Below the pieces are notes generated by a model, which was not told the origin of the DNA, did not search any database, and was given only the letters and a program-made list of their open reading frames with translations. A stretch of DNA of 64,000 nucleotides from Hyphomonadaceae bacterium (lineage in GTDB: Bacteria > Pseudomonadota > Alphaproteobacteria > Rhizobiales > Hyphomicrobiaceae): positions 1 through 64,000 of the forward strand of contig JAIEQJ010000043.1 of assembly GCA_019747815.1 (NCBI GenBank), written 5' to 3'. This document shows, one piece after another, positions 39,264 to 49,460 of the stretch. The translations under genes were made by a program, and so were the position numbers. The first letter of the stretch is position 1; each line of letters opens with the position of its first letter.

Positions 39264-39731
39264 ATGAGAACCAGCACATTTGCGGCGGCCGTGCTCGCCC
39301 TTGCCGCGTCGGCGAGCGCTGGTGGCGCGCAGGAGGTTCGCATCTACGCCAAGGCGGCTCCCTACGAGGACGTCAAGCTCGATCTCACCAGCGCGATCGC
39401 GTCGCGGGGGTTGGTCGTCGATGCCAATGGCCAGGTCGGCAAAATGCTCGACCGCACCGGCCCGGATGTCGGCTCGACCAGGCAGGTCTACACCCACGCG
39501 GAGTATTTCTCGTTCTGCTCGGCCAAGTATTCACGCCGCATGATGGAAGCGGATCCCGTCAACATCGGCTTCTGCCCCTTCGTGATCTTCATGTACGAGG
39601 CGCCCGACGCGCCGGGCAGGACGACGGTCGGCTATCGCCGGCCGACGCCGCAGGGCAACGAGGCCTCGCGACAGGTCTTGACCGAGATCGACGCGCTGCT
39701 CGACGGCATCGTCAAGGAGGCGGTGCAGTAG
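39264..39731 (+). CDS. Secreted DUF302-like protein
   Basis: 155-residue exported protein with signal peptide MRTSTFAAAVLALAASASAGGAQ. The mature part matches the DUF302 pattern: IASRGLVVDANGQVGKMLDRT, YTHAEYFSFCSAKYSRRMMEA and NIGFCPFVIFMYE, with two conserved Cys. DUF302 proteins are often exported in respiratory or sulfur-related settings, but no reaction is known. It stands alone upstream of the B12 riboswitch. Confidence 0.75.
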   Translation: MRTSTFAAAVLALAASASAGGAQEVRIYAKAAPYEDVKLDLTSAIASRGLVVDANGQVGKMLDRTGPDVGSTRQVYTHAEYFSFCSAKYSRRMMEADPVNIGFCPFVIFMYEAPDAPGRTTVGYRRPTPQGNEASRQVLTEIDALLDGIVKEAVQ

Positions 39732-39851
39732 CGCCCCGCCCGCCGCGGCTTTGCGCCGTTGCCGAGATGACATTGCCGGCGCCTAATCCGATCGCGTCCC
39801 GACCTCGTCTCTTGACAGCGCCGCCTCCGCTTTGCTTCGATGCCGCCGCGT

Positions 39852-40050
39852 GACGGTCTCGTCGCGGCCTTTTGTTGGGTCGCGACGGTGAAAAGGGAAC
39901 GCGGTGCGAGGTCTACGTTGGCCTCAAATCCGTGGCTGCCCCCGCAACTGTAAGCGGCGAGCGTCGCCCCCTATGCCACTGCCGGGCAACCGGCGGGAAG
40001 GCGGAGGCGATGCGCCTGAGCCGCGAGCCAGGAGACCTGCCGGCACGAGT
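39852..40050 (+). ncRNA. Cobalamin riboswitch
   Basis: All conserved landmarks of the adenosylcobalamin aptamer occur in order: AAAAGGGAACGCGGTG (from 39891), CCGTGGCTGCCCCCGCAAC (B12-box region, about 39930-39950), TAAGCGGCGA, CCACTGCC (39976), GGGAAGGC (39995) and GAGCCAGGAGACCTGCC (40025-40041). It lies about 230 bases before the TonB-dependent receptor and would shut off the uptake operon when B12 is plentiful. TTGACA at 39812 may be the -35 of its promoter. Remaining bases of the 39732-40277 gap show no gene. Confidence 0.96.
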
Positions 40051-40277
40051 CGCCCATCACCTGCGCGGGGCGCGCGGGCGAGCGGACCACCGTAGTGGCG
40101 ACGACTCTAGGTTGAGTTGGGGGTCGTGCCGGTGATGTCCGCGAAGGGGCGAGCAAAGTCAGCCATGCAATAGAAGCGCGCAGCGCCCGTCGGGCGCGGC
40201 GTTCACTGCTGTCTTGCTGTTCGCCCCAGGCCGGTCGCGCCGGCGCCGCCTCCGCTCCTTTGGTTCGGAGAGGCGCC

Positions 40278-42344
40278 ATGCATTCGTCATTGAGACTTGG
40301 AACTGCAGTTCTAGCGGGGGGCCTGGCGGCCCTCGGTCTTCCCGGCACCACCCGGGCTCAGCAGCCCGTGCAACTGCCGGGGATTTACGTCCAAGGAGCC
40401 ACGCTCGAGGCGCCGCCGCGGCGCTCGTCGGCTGCACCGGCGGCTGATACCAAGGCCGCCGCCACGGACGCCCCGGCGGCCGACACCAGTGGGGTTGACA
40501 CGGTTGGCGGAGTTCCCGCCTACACAGTCGGCAATGCGGTGACCGTCGTGACAGGCGAGGAGTTGCGGCAGCGACAGGTTCGCGATGCCAGCGATGCGTT
40601 GCGGAGCCTGCCGGGCGTTGCGGTCAGCCGCAGCGGTGGCCGGGGCAGCATTACGCAGGTTCGCATCCGTGGCGCTGAGGCTCCACACACCCTCGTGCTG
40701 ATCGACGGCGTCGAGGCGAACACGACTGCCGACGGCGAGTTCGATTTCTCCAATCTCTCCGCCGAGGACTTGGAGCGAATCGAGGTCATTCGCGGTCCGC
40801 TCAGCAGCCTTTACGGCTCGAACGCCCTTGGAGGGGTCATCAATATCGTGACCCGATCCGGGCAGGGCCCGCTGGCTTTGAGCTTTAGGTCCGAGGCGGG
40901 CTCGCTCAGAACCACGGATTTCTCTGCGCGCCTGTCGGGCGGCAACGACAAAGCGCACATCTCCATCTCGCAGAATTGGCGCGATACGGACGGTTTCAAC
41001 GTCGCCCCTGCAGGAAGCGAGCGGGACGGCTCCCGGCTGAGCAGCTTTTCACTGAAGGGTGGGGTGCAGCTGCTCGCAGGCGTCACGCTGGACTTCACGA
41101 TGCGCTATATCGACAAGTTCTCGGAGCGTGACGGGTTTGGAGGAACCGGCCAGCTCGGCACCGCGATCGACGATCCCTCGTCGCTGGACCATCGCGTGTT
41201 CCTCGGTGGCGCCAACCTGCGATGGGATATGCTGGACGGCAAGTTGACCCACGAATTCCGCGTCACCCGCAACGACACGGTTACCGCGGACAACGACGTC
41301 ACGTTCAAATTGTTCAAGAACGTCAGCGAGGCGGACAAAGCCTCCTACCTTGCAACCTATCGACTCGACACGCCGGCAATTTGGGCCAAGCACAGCTTCT
41401 CCGTGCTCGTTGCGCGCGAAGCTGAGCAGTTCACGTCAAAAGGTGCATTTGCGAGCGGCGAGGGGGAGCGGAGCCAGCTGGCCTTCGCCGGAGAGTGGCG
41501 CGGCGGGTTCGCGGATAGGCTGTTCCTCACCGCCGGCATTCGCCGTGACGACAACGACAAGTTTCAAGACTTCACGACCTGGCGGCTGGCTGCGTCGCTC
41601 AAACTGCACGAGCTTGGCATCCGCCCGCATGCGAGCGTCGGAACGGCCGTGAAGCTCCCTACCATGTTCGAGCAGTTCGGAGTTACGTCCTCGTTCATCC
41701 CAAACCCAAATCTTGTTCCCGAGGAGAGCTTCGGCTGGGATGCCGGACTGGAGTTCACACTTCTCAGTGGCCGGGCGACCTTGGACGTCACCTACTTCAA
41801 TGCCGATTTGACAAACAAGATCTTCGGCACCGCCCCAGGCCCGCTCCCCAACACCATTACGTCCATCAATTTGCCGGGAGAAAGCACGCGTGAGGGCGTG
41901 GAGATCGCGGGACGAGTGGCGCTGACCAAGGAACTCTCGCTCGGTGCGGCCTATACGTTCACAGATGCCCGTGATCCGAAGGGCGTACGCGAGGTGCGGC
42001 GCCCCCCGCACGCAGCCCGCGCCGACCTCGGCTACACCTCTGCAGATGGCCGAGCCAGGGCCAGCTTGGCTGTTATTTACAATGGAACCATGAACGACAT
42101 TGCGTTCGAGCAAGTAGCGCCGTTTGGTCAGTCGCGCGTGCTGCTCGACAGCTATTGGATCGTTAACGCTGCGGTGTCCTACAAGCTGCAGCCCGGTGTC
42201 GAGCTGTTCGGGCGCGTGGAGAATCTCTTCGATGCGCGCTATCAAGAGGTGTTCGGTTTCGAGGCCGCGCCGATAACGGCCTTCGCCGGCATCAAGCTCA
42301 CGCTCGGCGGGCCGGACGGCGTCGGCGGCAGTTGGGCCAAGTAG
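40278..42344 (+). CDS. btuB: TonB-dependent vitamin B12 receptor BtuB-like
   Basis: Outer-membrane receptor of 688 residues; start at 40278 after GGAGAGG. Signal peptide to about residue 32, a variable Ala/Thr-rich spacer, then the plug domain (VTVVTGEELRQRQ, LRSLPGVAVSRSGG, VLIDGVEANT, IEVIRGPLSSLYGSNALGG) and a 22-strand barrel. The downstream ABC importer and upstream riboswitch identify the ligand as cobalamin or a cobinamide. Unusually, about 12 hydrophilic residues (ending GGSWAK) follow the last predicted strand instead of the usual terminal aromatic residue. Confidence 0.92.
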   Translation: MHSSLRLGTAVLAGGLAALGLPGTTRAQQPVQLPGIYVQGATLEAPPRRSSAAPAADTKAAATDAPAADTSGVDTVGGVPAYTVGNAVTVVTGEELRQRQVRDASDALRSLPGVAVSRSGGRGSITQVRIRGAEAPHTLVLIDGVEANTTADGEFDFSNLSAEDLERIEVIRGPLSSLYGSNALGGVINIVTRSGQGPLALSFRSEAGSLRTTDFSARLSGGNDKAHISISQNWRDTDGFNVAPAGSERDGSRLSSFSLKGGVQLLAGVTLDFTMRYIDKFSERDGFGGTGQLGTAIDDPSSLDHRVFLGGANLRWDMLDGKLTHEFRVTRNDTVTADNDVTFKLFKNVSEADKASYLATYRLDTPAIWAKHSFSVLVAREAEQFTSKGAFASGEGERSQLAFAGEWRGGFADRLFLTAGIRRDDNDKFQDFTTWRLAASLKLHELGIRPHASVGTAVKLPTMFEQFGVTSSFIPNPNLVPEESFGWDAGLEFTLLSGRATLDVTYFNADLTNKIFGTAPGPLPNTITSINLPGESTREGVEIAGRVALTKELSLGAAYTFTDARDPKGVREVRRPPHAARADLGYTSADGRARASLAVIYNGTMNDIAFEQVAPFGQSRVLLDSYWIVNAAVSYKLQPGVELFGRVENLFDARYQEVFGFEAAPITAFAGIKLTLGGPDGVGGSWAK

Positions 42345-42385
42345 GCTGGTGGCGCTGAGATAGGACAAGGCGGACGATCATACGC

Positions 42386-43264
42386 GTGCCATTGCGCATC
42401 CTGCACATCGTCTGCCTCGCGGCTGCGGCGGTTGCCGCGCCCGGGTTGTCCTTTGCGCCTGCCGCCGCGCAGGCGCAAAGCCAGGGCCGGCCGGCCCGCA
42501 TCGTCTCCCTCGATCTGTGCACCGACCAGCTCCTCGTGGCGCTGGTCGGGCGCGAGCGCATTGCCGCCGTCACGCATCTGGCGGCCGATCCGGCGGTGTC
42601 AGCCGATCCGGGCAAGGCCAAGGGCATTCCCATCACCCACGGCGCGGCCGAGGACGTGCTGCGCTATGACCCCGATCTCGTCCTCGCCGGACCCTTCGGC
42701 GTCACGGCCACGGTCGGCCTGCTGCGCCGGCTGCAGCGCAACGTGGTGACCGTGCCGCTGCCTTCCGATCTCGACGGCGTGCGCGCCGCCATGCGCGCGG
42801 TGGCGGCCGCCGTCGGCGAGCATGCCAAGGGCGAGGCCATGGTGGCCGCCTTCGACCGGCGCCTCGCGCGGCTGGCGCCGCCCGCTGCCGGGATGCGGCC
42901 GTCGGCCATCATCTATCAGGTCGGCGGGTCGGTCTCGGGCCCCGGCAGCCTGGCGGAGGCGACGCTCGCTGCCGCGGGCTTCCGCAACAAGGCGGCGGAC
43001 TATCGTCTCACCCGCGGCGAGCAGGTGCCGCTGGAATTGCTGGTGGCCACGCCGCCCGATCTCCTCGTGCTGTCGAGCGCCGTGGACGAGTATCGCACCG
43101 CGCTCGCCGACAATCTGCGCCATCCGGTGCTCAGGCGGCTGCGCCAGCGCCACGCCTCGCTGGAGCTGCCCTGGCAGTTGTGGCTGTGCGGCACGCTGCA
43201 CACGGCCGAGGCGATCGAGCGGCTGGCCGAGGCCCGCGTCAAGATCGAGGCGCGCCGGCCATGA
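42386..43264 (+). CDS. btuF: Cobalamin ABC transporter substrate-binding protein
   Basis: Periplasmic binding protein, 292 residues, GTG start at 42386. Signal peptide ends AAAQAQ near residue 31. The TroA/BtuF-like fold is seen in RIVSLDLCTDQLLVALVGRERIAAVTH, EDVLRYDPDLVLAG and the C-terminal ERLAEARVK. The stop overlaps the permease start (ATGA), supporting a single operon. Ligand is inferred from the riboswitch context. Confidence 0.88.
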   Translation: MPLRILHIVCLAAAAVAAPGLSFAPAAAQAQSQGRPARIVSLDLCTDQLLVALVGRERIAAVTHLAADPAVSADPGKAKGIPITHGAAEDVLRYDPDLVLAGPFGVTATVGLLRRLQRNVVTVPLPSDLDGVRAAMRAVAAAVGEHAKGEAMVAAFDRRLARLAPPAAGMRPSAIIYQVGGSVSGPGSLAEATLAAAGFRNKAADYRLTRGEQVPLELLVATPPDLLVLSSAVDEYRTALADNLRHPVLRRLRQRHASLELPWQLWLCGTLHTAEAIERLAEARVKIEARRP

Positions 43265-44258
43265 GCTTGCTGCCCGCCCGGGCCCGCACCGATATCGCAC
43301 CACCCGTTCTGCTGGGCGTCCTGGCGGCGGCCGTTGCCGCCGCCTTTCTGCTCTCGCTGGCGGTGGGCCCGTCGGGGTTCGGCTTCGGGCCCGGCGGCGA
43401 GGCCGGTGCCCTGATCTTCTGGGAGATCCGCCTGCCGCGCGCCATCCTGGGTGCGCTCGTCGGCGCATCGCTCGGGCTCGCCGGCGCGGCCCTGCAGGGC
43501 TACCTGCGCAACCCGCTGGCCGAGCCGGGCCTGATCGGCGTCTCCGGCGGCGCGGCGCTGGGCGCGGTGCTGGCGATCCATCTGGGCCTTGCGCAGCTCG
43601 TGGCGCTGGCGCTGCCGATCGGCGGATTGATCGGCGCGGGCGTGGCGATGCTGGCCGTGGTGGCGCTCGCCGGCGCGAGCGGCGGGCCGGTGACGCTGAT
43701 CCTGGCGGGCCTGGCCGTCTCCGGCACGGCCACTGCGCTCATCTCACTCGCCCTCAATCTGTCGCAGAATCCCTTTGCCACGGTCGAGATGGTGTTCTGG
43801 ACCATGGGCTCGCTCGCCGACCGCAGCCTGACGCAGGTGTGGCTCGCCGCCCCGCTGATGCTGGCCGGCATGGGCGCCCTGCTCCTGGTCGGCCGGGCGC
43901 TGGATGCGCTGACGCTGGGCGAGGATGCGGCGCGCAGCCTGGGGGTCGATCTCGTCGGCACGCGCTGGATCATCGTCGCCGGCATCGCGCTCTGCGTCGG
44001 GGCGGGCACGGCCGTAACGGGCGTCATCGGCTTCGTCGGCCTGCTGGTGCCGCATGTGCTGCGGCCGTTCGCGGGCCACCGGCCGGGGCTGCTGCTGCCG
44101 GCCTCAGCGCTGGCCGCCGCGGCGTTCCTGCTCATCGCCGATGTCGGGTTGCGTTTGGCACAGCCCTGGGTGGAGCTCAGGATCGGCGTGCTCACGGCGC
44201 TGATCGGGGCCCCGTTCTTCGTCTGGCTGGTGCTCAAGACGCGGGCGGAGCTGGCGCC

Positions 44259-44262
<4 letters not shown>
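43261..44262 (+). CDS. btuC: Cobalamin ABC transporter permease
   Basis: FecCD/BtuC family permease, 333 residues, about 9-10 transmembrane segments. Hallmarks: EIRLPRAILGALVGASLGLAG, GYLRNPLAEPGLIGVSGGA and GFVGLLVPHVLR(P)FAGH near the C-terminus (coupling helix). It starts at the ATGA overlap with btuF and its TGA overlaps the ATG of the ATPase gene. Confidence 0.92.
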
Positions 44263-45032
<770 letters not shown>

Positions 45033-45096
45033 TGCAGCCCTGTTGCTTGCCTTGATGCGCGCTTTCGGCATCCCGTGGGGGCCCCTGTCCGTGAGC

Positions 45097-46179
45097 ATGT
45101 TCCGAAGGCGGCATCAGCGCCTCAACCTGGCGCTCGAAGGCGGCGGCGCGCACGGCGCCTTCACCTGGGGTGTGCTCGACCGCCTGCTCGAGGACGAGAG
45201 GCTGGACATCGCCTGGATCAGTGCCACCAGCGCCGGCGCCGTCAATGCCGTGGCGCTGGCGTCAGGCCTTGCGGAAGGTGGCCGGGCCGGCGCGCGCGCC
45301 AAGCTCAGGGCCGTATGGGAAGCGGTGGCCAAGGCCGGCGTCCCCGATCTGCTGCGCCTCAATCCGTGGCTTGCCAGCATCAGCCGCTCCAACACGCTGG
45401 CGCACGTGGCGTCGCTGTTCTCGCCCTACGATTTCAATCCGCTCGGGTTCGATCCCTTCCGCAAGCTGCTCGAAGCCCATATCGATTTCGCCACGCTCCG
45501 CACCACATCGGGCCCTGAGCTGCTGATTGCGGCCACCGACGTGACGACGGGGCGTGCGCGCCTCTTCCGCCGCCGCGAGATCACGGTGGAAGCGGTGCTG
45601 GCCTCGGCCTGCCTGCCCACCATTCATCATGCGGTCTCCATCGACGGCCAGGCCTACTGGGACGGCGGATTTTCGGCCAACCCCGATCTCGTCACGCTCG
45701 GCCGCGAGAGCCCCGTCGGCGATACGCTGATCATCAAGCTCAATGCGTTGGACCGGAACGGCGTGCCGATGAGCGCGCGCGAGATCGCGGCGCGCGCCAA
45801 TCAGATCACCTTCAGCCAGCCGATGCTGCGCGACGTGGAGCTGATCGAGACCGTCCGGCGCCTGAGCAGCCGCTGGGCTCGCCGCAGCAGCTCCGGCGAC
45901 GGGCGGCTTGCGCGCCACCGCTTTCACCTGATCGAGGCGGGCCGGTTCACGGCGGCGCTGTCGCCCGAGAGCAAGGCCAAGCCCGACATCGAGCTGCTGA
46001 CCTACCTCCACGGCGCCGCGCGCAGCGAGACCGAGAAGTGGCTTGCCCGCCACCGCGGCAGCCTCGGCTGGAAGAGCACCGTCGACCTGGCCCGGCATTT
46101 CCTGGCGCCGCGATCGGCAGCGGGCGCGACGCCCGTTCCACCCTCCCCCGAGCCCCGATCGCCGACCGAGGCCGTCTGA
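45097..46179 (+). CDS. Patatin-like phospholipase
   Basis: 360-residue cytosolic lipase-like protein. The oxyanion motif LEGGGAHGAFTWGVLD comes first (residues about 11-26). The nucleophile elbow ISATSAGAVNAVAL has Ala instead of Gly in the first GxSxG position, and the catalytic Asp lies in WDGGFSANPDL. The start is uncertain: 45097 (after GTGAGC) or 45055, neither with a strong ribosome site. It follows btuD by 64 bases but its role in B12 uptake is unlikely. Likely substrate: phospholipids or other acyl esters. Confidence 0.85.
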   Translation: MFRRRHQRLNLALEGGGAHGAFTWGVLDRLLEDERLDIAWISATSAGAVNAVALASGLAEGGRAGARAKLRAVWEAVAKAGVPDLLRLNPWLASISRSNTLAHVASLFSPYDFNPLGFDPFRKLLEAHIDFATLRTTSGPELLIAATDVTTGRARLFRRREITVEAVLASACLPTIHHAVSIDGQAYWDGGFSANPDLVTLGRESPVGDTLIIKLNALDRNGVPMSAREIAARANQITFSQPMLRDVELIETVRRLSSRWARRSSSGDGRLARHRFHLIEAGRFTAALSPESKAKPDIELLTYLHGAARSETEKWLARHRGSLGWKSTVDLARHFLAPRSAAGATPVPPSPEPRSPTEAV

Positions 46180-46381
46180 GCCTCGAGACCGGATATGGGG
46201 CGAAACGGCTCCCGTGCGTGTCGCGCCCGATTTAGACGCAGACGGATCGTCGGCCGACATGCGTCATGGCACATCAGGCATTCCACAACATTTGATGTGC
46301 ACGCACTAATTGTATGCTAAGTGCACGATTCTGGCGGGCGGGGACCCCGTCGGGGGGAATCCGAGGGGAAGCGCTGTCGCC

Positions 46382-47683
46382 ATGAATGATCAATCGCCTG
46401 CGCAACCGGCAAAAGCCGGTGCGCCAATACCGCCTGTTGCCTGGAAGGCCGCTGTCGTTCTGCTGACAATGCTGGCGGCGACGACCATTTTGTCGCAGTT
46501 CTTCCGGGCCTCCATATCGGTCATCGCGCCCGAGCTCATCAGCAGTCTGTCGCTCTCTTCCGAGGCGCTGGGCTTCGCCAGCGGCAGCTACTTCCTCGCC
46601 CTTCTGCTGTCGCAGATTTTCGTGGGCGTCCTGTTCGATCGCATCGGCGCGCGCATCACCGTCTCGGCGCTGTCGGTGCTGATGGTGGCGGGCGCGCTGC
46701 TGCATGCGATAGCCCAGTCCGGCACCGGCTTGGCGGTGGCGCGCTTCGTCGTGGGCGTTGGCTGTGCCGGAAGCTTCACCGCGGCCGTGGTGCTCATCGC
46801 GCGCTGGTATCCGCGCCAGTCCTGGACCACGGTGCTGAGCTGGGTGTTCGCGCTCAGCCAGATCGGCTTCTTCCTCGCCGGCCTGCCGCTGGCCGCCGTC
46901 AGCGAATGGATCGGCTGGCGCTGGGCCTTCGTGGGCATGGGCGTGGCCGCCGCCGTCGTCGGCATCCTGTTCCTTTGCCTGGTGCGCGACGATCCGCCCG
47001 GCGCCCAGCCGCGTGCGGCCTCGGAGGAGCTGGGCGCGATCGCCGGCCTGCGCCGGGTGCTGGCAACACCGGGGCTGCTGCGCGTGCTGGCATTGTTTCT
47101 GGTGGCCTATGCGGTCCCGGCCTGCGTCATCCTGGTGTGGGTGGGACCCTACCTGCACGATGTGTACGGCCTCGACGCGCTCGGCCGCGGACGCGTGCTG
47201 CTCGGCATGGCGGCGGTGCAGACCGTTGCGGGTCTCCTCGTCGGCCCCCTGGACCACGTGTTCAATACGCGCAAATGGATCGCCGTTGCCAATGCCGCCG
47301 TGGCGGTCGGCGTCCTGGTTGCGTTCGCCGCCAGTCCCAGCCTGTCGCTCGGCGTCGCGGTCGGCCTGCTCATGCTGCTCAGCAGTGTGTCCGCCTACGG
47401 CAGCGTGCTGCTCTCGCATATCCGCAGCCATTTTCCGGACCATCTGGCCGGCCGCGGCACCACCACCGCCAACATGGCGCAGCTCATCGGGGCCGGGCTG
47501 CTGCCGATCATCACCGGCTTCATTCCGTCGCTCTTCCCGCACGATGGGCCCGGCTACTCGCTGCTGGCCTACCGCTGGATCTTCGCCACGCTGGCGGTTG
47601 CGCTCGGGCTCGGCCTTGCCATCTATCTGACCGCAAAGGATGCCAAGCCGCGCCCGATGGACGAGGCGCCGTCGTCGTCCTGA
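46382..47683 (+). CDS. MFS transporter
   Basis: Inner-membrane carrier, 433 residues, about 12 TM helices. The loop 2-3 motif reads GVLFDRIGARITVS near residue 85. A GAGGGGAAG about 11 bases upstream supports the ATG at 46382 over an earlier TTG. Substrate unknown. The next gene on the strand is the SDR dehydrogenase 103 bases downstream, so the pair could import and oxidise the same compound (inference). Confidence 0.88.
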   Translation: MNDQSPAQPAKAGAPIPPVAWKAAVVLLTMLAATTILSQFFRASISVIAPELISSLSLSSEALGFASGSYFLALLLSQIFVGVLFDRIGARITVSALSVLMVAGALLHAIAQSGTGLAVARFVVGVGCAGSFTAAVVLIARWYPRQSWTTVLSWVFALSQIGFFLAGLPLAAVSEWIGWRWAFVGMGVAAAVVGILFLCLVRDDPPGAQPRAASEELGAIAGLRRVLATPGLLRVLALFLVAYAVPACVILVWVGPYLHDVYGLDALGRGRVLLGMAAVQTVAGLLVGPLDHVFNTRKWIAVANAAVAVGVLVAFAASPSLSLGVAVGLLMLLSSVSAYGSVLLSHIRSHFPDHLAGRGTTTANMAQLIGAGLLPIITGFIPSLFPHDGPGYSLLAYRWIFATLAVALGLGLAIYLTAKDAKPRPMDEAPSSS

Positions 47684-47786
47684 GCGCACAACGATAGGCG
47701 GAGGCTTGACCCTCGATGTTCCGCTGGCTCACCATGCGGGCGCGCGCACCAGAACGGGCGCACCAGACGAAGGGGGAGGATGGCGC

Positions 47787-48539
47787 ATGGCCGACCGGTT
47801 GAAGGGCAAGCTCGCGTTCTGCACGGCCTCGGGCGCCGGCATCGGCCGGGCCACGGCCCTCGCCTTCGCGCGCGAGGGGGCGCGGGTGGTCGCCAGCGAT
47901 ATCAACGATGCCGCCTTCGACGCCTTGCGACAGGCCGGCATCGCCGAGTGCATCAGGCTCGACGCGCGCGATGCCAAGGCCATCGAGGCGCAAGCCAGGC
48001 GGCTCGGGCCCGTCGATATTCTGTTCAATGCGGCGGGCTTCGTGCATCACGGCACGGTGCTCGATTGCACCGATGCGGACTGGGATTTCGCCTTCGACCT
48101 CAACGTCAGATCCATGCACAACACCATCAAGGCGTTCCTGCCGGGCATGCTGGCCAAGGGCGGCGGCTCCATCGTCAACATCGCGTCCGTTGTGGGTGCG
48201 TCCAAGGCGGCCTCCAACCGCTACGTCTACGGCGCCACCAAGGCCGCGGTGGTGGGCCTCACCAAGGCGGTGGCGCTCGATTTCATCGGCAAGGGCATCC
48301 GCTGCAACTGCATCTGCCCGGGCACCATCCACACCCCCTCGCTCGAGGCGCGCATCAAGGCGCTCGGCAGGGAGGTGGGCGGCGAGGAGAAGGCGCGCGC
48401 CCTGTTCATCGCCCGCCAGCCCATGGGCCGGCTCGGCACGGCGGAGGAGATGGCGCATGTGGCCGTCTATCTGGCCTCCGACGAGTCGGCCTATATGACA
48501 GGCTCGTCGATCACGCCCGATGGCGGCTTCACGCTGTGA
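47787..48539 (+). CDS. SDR dehydrogenase resembling BDH2/DHRS6
   Basis: NAD-dependent short-chain dehydrogenase, 250 residues; GGGGGAGG precedes ATG 47787. Cofactor motif ASGAGIGRA (TGxxxGxG class), NAAG-type FNAAG, catalytic YxxxK in YVYGATKAA. Segments such as FVHHGTVLDC, NVRSM, IRCNC(I/V)CPGT and YLASDESAY are remarkably like human BDH2/DHRS6, an enzyme reported to act on 3-hydroxybutyrate and 4-oxo-L-proline. The bacterial substrate is unproven. Confidence 0.9.
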   Translation: MADRLKGKLAFCTASGAGIGRATALAFAREGARVVASDINDAAFDALRQAGIAECIRLDARDAKAIEAQARRLGPVDILFNAAGFVHHGTVLDCTDADWDFAFDLNVRSMHNTIKAFLPGMLAKGGGSIVNIASVVGASKAASNRYVYGATKAAVVGLTKAVALDFIGKGIRCNCICPGTIHTPSLEARIKALGREVGGEEKARALFIARQPMGRLGTAEEMAHVAVYLASDESAYMTGSSITPDGGFTL

Positions 48540-48668
48540 TGCTTGCGTTTGGTCAGCCCGCCGTAGGCAAGGGCGGCCATGAAAATCGACGGGGCCGACA
48601 CCGCTTGAGGCAGTTCACTGCCAAGAGCCAAGGTCTCGTGGACGCCGTCATGCACTGCTGGGGGAACC

Positions 48669-49421
48669 ATGATGAATGTCAATGGAGATGGACCGCGACC
48701 GGCCGCCGACACACCCAGATACGCCCGGTTCACGCGGCGCCTGCAGGGCATGGCCATCGACTTCATGCTCTTTCTTGTGGCGATGGTCTGCGCCCTGCAG
48801 ATGGCCGTCGCGCTGAACAGCGACAATCTCTCGCGCGTGCTGGGGTTCGCCTTCGTGGCCGGGTTCTTTCTCTACGAGCCGGTGTTGGTGTCGCGCGCGG
48901 GCGGCACGGTGGGCCACTATCTCAGCAACTTGCGCGTGATCGATGACCGCGGGCATGGCAACGTCAGTTTCTCGAAAGCAGTTGCGCGCGTTCTCATCAA
49001 AGCCGTGCTGGGGTGGTATTCGTTCATCTCCATGGCGGCCGCGCGGCGCCACCAGGCTGTGCATGACCTGTTGACACGGTCGACCGTACAAATTCGCGAT
49101 CCGGCCAAGGCCAGGCCACAGGACTACAGCCGCGAGCGTGTCGAGCTTTCGCACCCCGGCATGCCCTCGCGCATGCGACGCCTGCTGGTGATAGTGGCTT
49201 ATCTGCTCGCCTCATTTGTCGTGCTGGTGTTGGCGGTGCAGGCGCTTGTGCTGGCAGGCGCCTATTCGAAGGATTGCATCCGCTACAGTCTGTGCTCCGG
49301 CGGCGATCGGTTGGTGGATATCGCATTTGGCATCGTTCTGCTTGTACTCCTGGCGCTATGCATTGGGTTCGGCTGGAGAGGTCGGCTCTGGGGGGCTCGG
49401 CGACGGGCCGAAAGCCCCTGA
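48669..49421 (+). CDS. RDD family membrane protein
   Basis: 250-residue membrane protein. An RDD domain covers residues about 18-140, with the starting Arg-Asp pair as RFTRRLQGMAIDFMLF, two TM helices and the conserved RVIDDRGHGNVSFSKAV. A later HQAVHDLLTRS is typical. Two more TM helices follow near residues 168-190 and 218-240. Function unknown; such proteins are sometimes involved in ion exchange or stress. The start could be either of two consecutive ATG codons. Confidence 0.82.
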   Translation: MMNVNGDGPRPAADTPRYARFTRRLQGMAIDFMLFLVAMVCALQMAVALNSDNLSRVLGFAFVAGFFLYEPVLVSRAGGTVGHYLSNLRVIDDRGHGNVSFSKAVARVLIKAVLGWYSFISMAAARRHQAVHDLLTRSTVQIRDPAKARPQDYSRERVELSHPGMPSRMRRLLVIVAYLLASFVVLVLAVQALVLAGAYSKDCIRYSLCSGGDRLVDIAFGIVLLVLLALCIGFGWRGRLWGARRRAESP

Positions 49422-49460
49422 GCACCCAGCCAGGACGCACACAGGCATGGAGGAGACTAC

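Noticed and set aside
46290-46321. Possible operator TGTGCAC...GTGCAC with TTGTATGC near the MFS gene
   Set aside because: Two palindromic hexamers with a loosely symmetrical centre; too imperfect to call a GntR-type site from one sequence.
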